From NCBI GenBank assembly GCA_002887195.1, contig PJAB01001505.1, forward strand, positions 1 to 14,023: a DNA stretch of 14,023 nucleotides, written 5' to 3'. Below are positions 1-6,333 of the stretch, in pieces. Made by a program: the position numbers and the translations under genes. The DNA is from Chrysochromulina parva. Its lineage: Eukaryota; Haptophyta; Prymnesiales; Chrysochromulinaceae. Numbering within the stretch: position 1 is the first letter of the stretch; each line of letters starts with the position of its first letter. The notes beneath the pieces are model-generated. The model made no database searches, was not told the origin of the DNA, and was given only the letters and a program-made list of their open reading frames with translations.

Positions 1-306
1 CATCAAGAACATGGGCGTGGACGCAATATGCTCGGCGGGGATCTTCTGCTTGGCAAATTCAATCAACGGGGCGAGCGAGGCGCCAGCCGCCTGCGGGCTG
101 TCCTTGAACGCCGAAAGTCCCGGCTTGATCTTAAGCAGGTCGTCAGAAACGAGGTCGAACCCATTCTTTGGCCCGCCGCCGCCGGTCTTCCACGTGTACG
201 TGTGGATGCGCGTACCCGATGAGCCCGCGTCGAAGACAATGCCGTATCTCTTGGTTTCCGCGGCAAGCGTGACGCAAACGATGGTCAGGGTCACGTAAAG
301 TTGCAT
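1..306 (-). CDS. GDA1/CD39-family apyrase (nucleoside triphosphate diphosphohydrolase), N-terminal part
   Basis: The reverse strand is open from an ATG at 306 to the left edge, giving 102 residues with no stop. Residues 1-16 (MQLYVTLTIVCVTLAA) look like a signal peptide. They are followed at once by YGIVFDAGSSGTRIHTYTW, with DAGSSGTR at residues 26-33. That is apyrase conserved region 1, the phosphate-binding loop of the GDA1/CD39 family. The visible part ends in STPMFLM, just where the second conserved region (ATAGMR in the family) should begin. Such enzymes hydrolyse nucleoside tri- and diphosphates, usually in the secretory pathway or at the cell surface; the signal peptide agrees with that. 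The rest of the catalytic domain lies outside the window, so substrate preference and any C-terminal membrane anchor cannot be judged. It is transcribed away from the FAD gene on its right. Confidence 0.9.
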   Translation of the reverse strand, partial: MQLYVTLTIVCVTLAAETKRYGIVFDAGSSGTRIHTYTWKTGGGGPKNGFDLVSDDLLKIKPGLSAFKDSPQAAGASLAPLIEFAKQKIPAEHIASTPMFLM

Positions 307-504
307 TGCACTGTCTTATCGATTCGACGCGTGGATGCAGTTCTGTACCGTACCTGTAAACTTGGTCGCGTAGGTTGGTGATTGCAGGATCATCAAACTA
401 CACAAAGGCAGCCTGGCCATGATGGAGACCGTACCATGTGATCGACACCTTTACGTTGAGTTCACAGCTGCGTAACTTTGGGCGTCCACGCAGCAGTACC
501 CGGT

Positions 505-516
505 AGTACATGTACT
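505..516. promoter_or_regulatory. Palindrome AGTACATGTACT in the divergent promoter region
   Basis: A perfect 12-bp palindrome whose core, TACATGTA, has the same TACATG half-site as the inverted repeats at 526-539 and 930-943. A regulatory role is inferred only from clustering and position between two divergent genes. Confidence 0.3.
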
Positions 517-525
517 GAAGAACTG

Positions 526-539
526 TACATGAACATGTA
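526..539. repeat. Inverted repeat TACATG-AA-CATGTA, copy 1
   Basis: Perfect 6-bp arms around an AA spacer. The identical 14-mer recurs at 930-943. It may be a binding site for a dimeric regulator; this is a guess from symmetry. Confidence 0.35.
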
Positions 540-929
540 TTCTTGATAAATCATTATGAAGACACACAACACGTAAACGGTAACCTAACAAACAAAGGCA
601 CGGGCCTCATGGTTATGTTTCAGTTCATGAACACGTCTGATCTACTTTCGTGCGGGCGTAATGCGTCCGGCGCTATTTGAGAGCTCGACCGCACCAATTG
701 GACCGCACGTGCTCCTACTGTGAAACACACTTAATAACTCACACGCGCGCACGTCCGTCCCCCCAGCGCAAGGGCCTCTATTTAGGACGGAGGTGTGGCC
801 GAAACAACCTGCTAAACAAAGGCCGTTAATCGGCAGGAGGTGGGGCGTGGGGGCGAGGCAACCACACCACCTCACCACTGGGGCGCAACAACTGGATTCG
901 TGGCTAGCTGCAGGAGCATGTCCCTTTAA

Positions 930-943
930 TACATGAACATGTA
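930..943. repeat. Inverted repeat TACATG-AA-CATGTA, copy 2
   Basis: Identical to 526-539 and about 400 bp away, nearer the FAD-RRM gene. Confidence 0.35.
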
Positions 944-957
944 GTTGGGCGCACTTT

Positions 958-980
958 AGGAAGGTCCTAGGAACCTTCCT
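958..980. repeat. Hairpin with 8-bp arms
   Basis: AGGAAGGT pairs with ACCTTCCT across the 7-base loop CCTAGGA, which itself contains the palindrome CCTAGG. It lies about 350 bp before the FAD-RRM start codon. Function unknown. Confidence 0.3.
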
Positions 981-1332
981 ATACAGGATTTAATTCATTT
1001 GGATGAATGGAAACCCCTTCGTCACGCAATTATAGCATAGAGGGCCCGGATCGTGTGGTTACGCGTCGTTGGCGAACTCCGGGCAGAAGGCTCAGGATCA
1101 AGCCCTGGTGAGCAAAGCGGCTCTGGCAAATAGGTGAGCTGGTTGCGAGGCTCTGGCGCGCTGGCCCGCTGACTTGCGCTCACCCTCGCACGATCCTACA
1201 TAAATATCGCGGAAGTTGTGGAGTGCTTCCGGCCACTGCTCGGAAAGGCGAATGCTGGCAAACCTTCAGTGCCGTTAAAAACTGAAACTTTTGACGAATT
1301 TCGGAACTTTCCCGTGCAGTTCATCATCTTGT

Positions 1333-3138
1333 ATGCTCGTGGTGCTATTCGTCAACATCGCTGCGATGTTGCCGCGGCCACCACCGAAAAGCATCGGTGT
1401 AATCGGTGGAGGCATCGCTGGCTTGGCATGCGCGAAGCGGCTGCAGGATCTTGGTGTCGAGTGCACCGTGTTCGACACTGGAAAACGGGGCCCCGGTGGC
1501 CGAGCCTCATCACGAGTCTGGCGTGATGGCCGTCCAGTGGATCACGCCGTGCAGTCGGTGGCCGCATCCCCCGGCTCCGAATTCCACAGCTGGATGGAGA
1601 CGCTGAAGACCAACGGGGTCGTGCGTGCGTGGGCTGGGCTCGGCACGTTGGGTGACGATGGATTTGAGTTAGACCGGTCCGGAGCTCCTCGGTACGTGGG
1701 CGTCGGTGGCATGGGTGCCATCGCGGATGAGCTCGCCCGCGGACTCGACATCCGTCAGGATGCATGGGTGTCGCCTAACGGTGGCATCTACACAAGCGCC
1801 AGTGGAGGCTGGTGCGTCCAGGAGTCTCGTCAAGTCCAACGACAATTCGATGCAATCGTCATCGCCCACAACGGCAAATGCGCCGAGAAACTCACCTCGA
1901 AGATCACCGCGACGGACGTGCACCTGCTGCTGCGCGCGCGCTTCGCTCCAGCGGCCACCGGCGGTGAGACTGGTGACGGCCGCATGACGCTCAACTCCAT
2001 GTACTCATTGCTCGTCGAGGTCCCAGTCGGCGTGATGCCCTCAGCTGAGGCGCGACGAGGTGTCGACGGCGCCTATGTGCAGAATGAGCCTGCCCTGCGT
2101 TACGTGGGCTGCAACGACGCCAAGCACTGTGATGGCGGTGCAACGGACCGCGGCAGCAGCACGCGCACGACCGAGGTTTGGACCATCCTCTCGAGCGGCG
2201 CGTTTGGGAAGCAGCATAAGGTGGCGCAAGAGCAGCTCGAGGGCTCAGAGGCCGAGGCGGAGGTGACTTCGCTTCTGCTCGCCGCCGTCGAGCGCTCGTT
2301 GAAGCTCAAGGCTGGCACGCTCCCATCGGCGCTCGTAGCGAGCAAGCTGCAGCTTTGGGGCGCCGCCATCCCGGTCAACCGTTGGGACGGCGGTGATTAC
2401 ATCTACTCGTCTACCCACCGCATCGGGGTGGCTGGCGATTGGCTCTCGAGCACTGGCGAGGGTTCGTCCACGGTCGAGGGTGCCTGGAGATCTGGAGTGA
2501 AGCTCGCGGAGCATCTGGCCTCGGAGACGCGTTCGTGCGCCGAGGACGTTGGGCTCGCGCTCGGAAAGGCCGGTGGCAGATTCATTCCTGTCGACGCTGG
2601 CGGCTTTGGCAGTGCGTCCCTCGGCAAGGTGAATTTCGTCGACGCACCGGCTGACAGGGAATCGACGGCCGCCGCCGCCGTGCCCCAATACTTTGCACAG
2701 CGCCTGTTCGTGCATAACCTTCCCTTCGACATGGAGGAGGCCGACCTCATCGGCGAGATCGAGGCGGCCACGTCCCCTCGCTCGGTATCCACCGCCCAGA
2801 TCCGGCGTGCGCTCTGCGCTGCATGCAAGTGCTCACCACGACGCCCTCACCTCTCCCCACAGGTATCCACCGCCCAGATCCTGCGTGCGCCCGATGGACT
2901 CTCCAGAGGCATGGCCAAGGTGAGCATGCACACGGCCGAGGCGGCCGCCGCGGCGCTCGAGGCCCTCAACGGTAAGAAGGTTCAGGGGCGCGCTCTTCGG
3001 GTCAACTTTGAGGAGCGATCCAAGGCAGGCGGACGTGGAACAGCCAGAGGCAGAGGCGAAGGCCGGGGCCGTGGTCAAGGTGGCCGTGGAGGGCGTGGTG
3101 GCCGCGGAGCTCCTGCTCGTGGGCTTGCAATGAAGTGA
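1333..3138 (+). CDS. Renalase-like FAD-dependent oxidoreductase fused to an RRM and an RGG tail
   Basis: One open frame of 601 codons from the first ATG (1333); an ATG at 1366 is also possible. The N-terminus MLVVLFVNIAAML is hydrophobic and may be a targeting peptide. Residues 22-37 (GVIGGGIAGLACAKRL) are a dinucleotide-binding Rossmann motif, followed by GPGGRASSR, which is typical of renalase-like amine oxidases. Near residues 365-388, GVAGDWLSSTGEGSSTVEGAW is the C-terminal FAD motif. From about residue 457 there is an RNA recognition motif: RNP2 LFVHNL, RNP1 RGMAKVSM and a closing ALRVNF. An arginine/glycine-rich tail follows. A predicted 78-bp intron (2785-2862) sits inside the RRM; removal gives about 575 residues and a normal RNP2-RNP1 spacing. 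The enzyme part presumably oxidises a small molecule, and the tail should bind RNA. The substrate is unknown, and the combination is unusual. Confidence 0.85.
   Translation: MLVVLFVNIAAMLPRPPPKSIGVIGGGIAGLACAKRLQDLGVECTVFDTGKRGPGGRASSRVWRDGRPVDHAVQSVAASPGSEFHSWMETLKTNGVVRAWAGLGTLGDDGFELDRSGAPRYVGVGGMGAIADELARGLDIRQDAWVSPNGGIYTSASGGWCVQESRQVQRQFDAIVIAHNGKCAEKLTSKITATDVHLLLRARFAPAATGGETGDGRMTLNSMYSLLVEVPVGVMPSAEARRGVDGAYVQNEPALRYVGCNDAKHCDGGATDRGSSTRTTEVWTILSSGAFGKQHKVAQEQLEGSEAEAEVTSLLLAAVERSLKLKAGTLPSALVASKLQLWGAAIPVNRWDGGDYIYSSTHRIGVAGDWLSSTGEGSSTVEGAWRSGVKLAEHLASETRSCAEDVGLALGKAGGRFIPVDAGGFGSASLGKVNFVDAPADRESTAAAAVPQYFAQRLFVHNLPFDMEEADLIGEIEAATSPRSVSTAQIRRALCAACKCSPRRPHLSPQVSTAQILRAPDGLSRGMAKVSMHTAEAAAAALEALNGKKVQGRALRVNFEERSKAGGRGTARGRGEGRGRGQGGRGGRGGRGAPARGLAMK
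2785..2862 (+). other. Predicted 78-bp in-frame intron inside the RRM coding region
   Basis: It begins GTATCC after CTCG and ends in a pyrimidine-rich TCTCCCCACAG. Its length is a multiple of three and it has no in-frame stop, so retention would add 26 residues. Splicing leaves 35 residues between RNP2 and RNP1, close to the usual RRM spacing; retention leaves 61. The first 19 bases of the intron (GTATCCACCGCCCAGATCC) are identical to the first 19 bases of the following exon at 2863, and after one mismatch 7 more bases match. Confidence 0.75.
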
Positions 3139-3524
3139 TCAGCGAGCCGGATGTTTTACTTCCATACGGGCGATGCAGGTGAGAGCATGACGGGATATCC
3201 CGACCGCGGCGTTCACGTATCTCGAGCACGACACACGAAGATAAGAACGTTCGTAATACAATAATGCAATATAAATACAGTTGGCGCGGGCGGTTGATGC
3301 ACGCACGTAGCACTCCACAATCCAATCCCAAACACAAAGGGATTTCCATCACTTCGTTATCGGCCTCCCCTGTTCGGCAACCCTAACCGAGTGGGAGAAT
3401 GCATTCCTCGGTACTCCCGTCGCGGGAGCTGCGCCGAGTTCAGCGAAGTGTGCATCCTCGACCATCGCCTTCTCAGCACACGCGATGCGGCTGCCAAGTC
3501 CCAAGACTGCTGCCCTCTCACACG
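3139..3524. other. Convergent intergenic region
   Basis: It lies between the 3' ends of the FAD-RRM gene (+) and the next gene (-) and should hold both 3' untranslated regions and polyadenylation sites. There is an AT-rich stretch around 3250-3285 but no canonical AATAAA that I could assign. A perfect 12-bp palindrome, CGGGATATCCCG, lies at 3191-3202. No gene seen. Confidence 0.5.
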
Positions 3525-4751
3525 TCACAGTACCTCCCGACGCCACGCAGCGAGCAGGACTCCAAGGCCCCCATGCTGCGCGTACCCAAACTGGAAGGGC
3601 AGCTCCGGTCCTTGGAAGAAGGCTTTGAGCTCGGCCTTCTCGCCGGGGTACCACCTGACCTCACGGTTCTCAAAGTCCGCAAAGTGACCGCGGCGCACCG
3701 TCTGCCAATCAGACCCCACGAGACCCTCGCTCGCGTTGTAAAAGCATGGGCGCAGGCCGCTCTCGTCGTGCAGCGTCGCCGCCGAGTGCTCGAGGACCCA
3801 CGCGGCCATCCAACGGTTGCGCAGGATCCAGTGCGGAGCGGCCTTGAACATCGAGACCATCAGCCGCGGCGGGGGCGGGGGCCGATAAACGCCGGTACTG
3901 CCACCGCCGCCGAGCTGCCGCTGATGGGGATTGAGTGAGGCCGAGAGGGCGGCGAGTTGAGCGTCCACAAAGGCGCCGCCACGCTCCCACCGCTTGAAGA
4001 CGGGCCAGTCCTGCTTCGAGAGGCGCACGTGCTCCGACGGGTCCGATTTGAGCAGCAGCGAGTGGTAGGCCACGCGGCAGCGGGCCGTGTGTAGCGTGAT
4101 GCTGGGGATGACGACACGCGTGGCGGAGCCGTCGGCTGCGGTCATTCGTGCACCGCTGGAGGCGACCGTTGTTTGATCGGCTACCAGTCGCCGCCCCGCG
4201 GTGCCCAGCCGACCGGCGATCAGGTGCTTGGCGCTCACCCTTGTCTTGATGCCTGCGCTGAGCGAGGGCGGCATGACGTCTTGCGTGGCAGCATGGATGA
4301 GCGGCTGGCCCATGAGCCGTAGCGACACGAGCAGCGCTGGCAACTGGCCGACGCGCTCAAACGCCCTGCGCATGAGGTTCGTTGACTGCCGCGCGAAGCG
4401 CAGATTTGCCCAGTGCTTGAAGAAAGCAGTGGCCGACTCGTTGGCTTGCGAGGTGCACGCAGCGTCGAGGAAGCAAGATGGGTGCCCAACAGGGAAATCG
4501 GCAACCAGGTGGTACTCGGGCGCGTTTGGGAAGAGCGCATGAGCGGTTATCAAGTCGGTCCCCGAGAACATGTAGAGCACGGGCAAACTGTGCGTGGCCC
4601 TGGGGAAGTTGCTTGTAGAGAAATCGCTGAGGGCGGTGATGCGCTCCCGAAGCGAGGCGATGCTGCTGCTCGTCTCAAGCTGGGTGGCCACAGTCTCCGC
4701 CCACGTGTTCATGGCAAAGAGCTCGAGCTGCGTGGCGATACGCTCGCCCAT
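3525..4751 (-). CDS. Conserved protein of unknown function
   Basis: 408 codons from the ATG at 4751. The frame stays open upstream to a TGA at 4802-4800 without another ATG, so an upstream exon is possible. Residues 57-89 read PVLYMFSGTDLITAHALFPN and onward through EYHLVADFPVG. This resembles, from memory, hypothetical proteins with a YPFSGPD..YA..FFPNA..Y.L.GLEPVG signature. Later parts also fit that pattern: LHDESGLRPCFY resembles a QDDSGIP motif, and LPFQFGYAQHGG lies near the C-terminus. I know no biochemical function for that group. No clear membrane segment or signal peptide is visible from this start. A low-complexity linker (GGGGSTGVYRPPPPPR) separates the two halves. The gene converges on the FAD-RRM gene and diverges from the F-box-like gene, with 261 bp between their start codons. 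Confidence 0.75.
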   Translation of the reverse strand: MGERIATQLELFAMNTWAETVATQLETSSSIASLRERITALSDFSTSNFPRATHSLPVLYMFSGTDLITAHALFPNAPEYHLVADFPVGHPSCFLDAACTSQANESATAFFKHWANLRFARQSTNLMRRAFERVGQLPALLVSLRLMGQPLIHAATQDVMPPSLSAGIKTRVSAKHLIAGRLGTAGRRLVADQTTVASSGARMTAADGSATRVVIPSITLHTARCRVAYHSLLLKSDPSEHVRLSKQDWPVFKRWERGGAFVDAQLAALSASLNPHQRQLGGGGSTGVYRPPPPPRLMVSMFKAAPHWILRNRWMAAWVLEHSAATLHDESGLRPCFYNASEGLVGSDWQTVRRGHFADFENREVRWYPGEKAELKAFFQGPELPFQFGYAQHGGLGVLLAAWRREVL

Positions 4752-4775
4752 GACCGCCACGGCCTTGACGCTGAG

Positions 4776-4827
4776 GAGCTCTTCAGCGTATTGGAGCTCT
4801 CAAAACCACATTGGAGCTCTCAACGAC
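4776..4827. repeat. 20-bp tandem duplication upstream of the 3525-4751 gene
   Basis: On the reverse strand TTGAGAGCTCCAATGTGGTT is followed directly by TTGAGAGCTCCAATACGC, so ATTGGAGCTCTCAA appears twice on the + strand, 20 bp apart. It lies in the leader or a possible missed upstream exon. It contains the palindrome GAGCTC. The coordinates bracket the region loosely. Confidence 0.45.
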
Positions 4828-5012
4828 AAAACTTGCATGCGGCGACAAATTGCGTCGCCCACTGACGCATGCGAGCTGCCAAGGACATTCTCAGATTTTA
4901 CTGTATGTTTCCCGCGGTCGAGATACTTTTTTTGACCCCATAGATTTCGCGGTTGTTTTGTGCAGTTGTTTTGCCGCCCTCAGGAGAATCGGAAGAAATC
5001 TATCGAGTCTTG

Positions 5013-6014
5013 ATGTGGCCCACGCTTTCCGACGACCTGCTCGCGAACATGTTGACAACGCTCGATCCTCATGATATCGCTGCCTTTGCGGTCACATGTT
5101 CATCCTCTTGTGAAGTCGTGCGACGTCTTGCAGCCACGCTCTTTCCAAATGCTGCAGGAAGTGCACTCGTGCTGCAAAAACTTGCCGGGGGCGACCATAT
5201 GAACTTGAGGCGGCTGCAAGCTGCCATCGAGCATGTGGCACGAGAGCTGCCAATGCCACACGTGCCTAACGTTGACCAATTCACTCTTCTCGTCCAATTC
5301 CAAATGGTCACGTATGGTGCTGAGCGCACAGATGCAGATGGTAAACGTGCACGCGGGGTTCATTTTGCCACCAACATCAAGACACTTTATACCAAGTGGG
5401 TGCCATTGGACGAGGCAAATTTTCCACCACAAAGTGATGCAAATCCCTCGTCCCGATATTCTCTCGTTGTCGACCTCTCCAACGACGCAGTGCCCGTTCG
5501 TCGGTCGGATTGGGACGGGGGCACGGAGACGGAGTCGTTCTACTACGGTGCTTGGCGCTCTACTTCCGCCGACAGCTACATGTACCCCTACCATGGGGAC
5601 GAGCCACTGCCTGCGGGTCAAACTGAGTTCGTCTTGAAGCTCATGATGCATCGCCAAGACATCAACAGTGCAGCGGCACTATTCGAGACGGGTCATGGCC
5701 GCTTGACGGAGGTTGACGATTATGGCTTGAACTTTGAAGGCAGCCTGCTGAATGAGACTGAAATCATTTCCAGGCTCAAACAGCAAGCGGTCGTCGGCGT
5801 AATGGCACATCTGCAATGGAATACCGATGGTGCCCACGCGGAGACGTGTCCATTCGACCATCTTGCACTCCATTTCGAGTACGACTGGCAGCGCAACGAC
5901 CCTGTGAACATGGGCGTCGACGGCTTCGAAGGCGTCGAAGGGCTAGATCGCACTATGACCAACTCGTTCCCAGTGATGTTCACGTACCGCCTTCTCTGGA
6001 TGCCCCTCGGCTAG
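5013..6014 (+). CDS. Probable F-box-like protein
   Basis: 333 codons from the first ATG in frame (5013). The N-terminal 40 residues, LSDDLLANMLTTLDPHDIAA and onward through the cysteine-containing FAVTCSSSCEVVRRL, follow the F-box pattern of an L-P-like start, alternating leucines, a D-P-D turn and a V-C motif. An F-box would link a target to the SKP1-cullin ubiquitin ligase. The remaining 290 residues have no leucine-rich, WD40 or Kelch repeats that I can see. They contain many aromatic and acidic residues and look like a single globular domain with beta-rich segments. A C-terminal part reading HLALHFEYDW and FPVMFTYRLLWMPLG suggests a closing beta structure. No membrane segment. The assignment rests on the N-terminus only; the target-binding part is unrecognised. 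Confidence 0.65.
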   Translation: MWPTLSDDLLANMLTTLDPHDIAAFAVTCSSSCEVVRRLAATLFPNAAGSALVLQKLAGGDHMNLRRLQAAIEHVARELPMPHVPNVDQFTLLVQFQMVTYGAERTDADGKRARGVHFATNIKTLYTKWVPLDEANFPPQSDANPSSRYSLVVDLSNDAVPVRRSDWDGGTETESFYYGAWRSTSADSYMYPYHGDEPLPAGQTEFVLKLMMHRQDINSAAALFETGHGRLTEVDDYGLNFEGSLLNETEIISRLKQQAVVGVMAHLQWNTDGAHAETCPFDHLALHFEYDWQRNDPVNMGVDGFEGVEGLDRTMTNSFPVMFTYRLLWMPLG

Positions 6015-6333
6015 GGGGATGCGGGGCGGTGTAGGGGGTGGTCGGCCACGTCTGCGGGAGTGAGCGATGGATTAAGCGATGGAGCGCCACGGAGCGAGCG
6101 CTCTCTTGTAAGCGCTCTCTGGCCTCTGCACAAACGGAGGTTTGAGTCGGCTGGACGTGCGGAGAAAACAATCATGTAGAAAACCTGTTGCTTGTAGGTG
6201 TGAGAGACCGCGGAGACGATATTGTGACGAAAGCACACGACACCGTACCACCTCTTCCATACACAATACACTCCTACCCTCTATACCACGGCTGTGCCGC
6301 ACGCTGCTGCCGCACAATCAGATCACTCGCGAG
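6015..6333. other. Convergent intergenic region
   Basis: It separates the 3' ends of the F-box-like gene (+) and the membrane protein gene (-). AGCGCTCTCT occurs twice, at 6097-6106 and 6111-6120, and GCGATGG is also repeated nearby. No gene or RNA structure recognised; it should contain the 3' untranslated regions of both neighbours. Confidence 0.45.

Larger units (their letters stand above)
307..1332. other. Divergent intergenic region between the apyrase and FAD-RRM genes
   Basis: About 1 kb with no convincing coding potential; it is less GC-rich than its neighbours. It must hold the promoters and leaders of both flanking genes. Visible structure: a 12-bp palindrome at 505-516, two copies of an inverted repeat TACATG-AA-CATGTA at 526-539 and 930-943, and a hairpin with 8-bp arms at 958-980. 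An AT-rich TAAATA at 1201-1206 lies about 130 bp upstream of the FAD gene ATG and could be a core promoter element, but nothing else supports that. Short reading frames here, such as one antisense at 642-878, show no recognisable protein features. Confidence 0.6.

Noticed and set aside
11..298. 95-residue open frame on the + strand
   Set aside because: The opposite strand encodes a clear apyrase N-terminus with DAGSSGTR; this frame is its shadow.
642..878. 78-residue antisense open frame in the first spacer
   Set aside because: No motif and no neighbouring exon support; expected by chance at this length.
1291..1332. Longer N-terminus of the FAD gene from 1291
   Set aside because: The codon at 1291 is TTG. 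In a eukaryote the first ATG at 1333 is the better start. The same applies to TTG at 4953 and GTG at 4760 and 8390.
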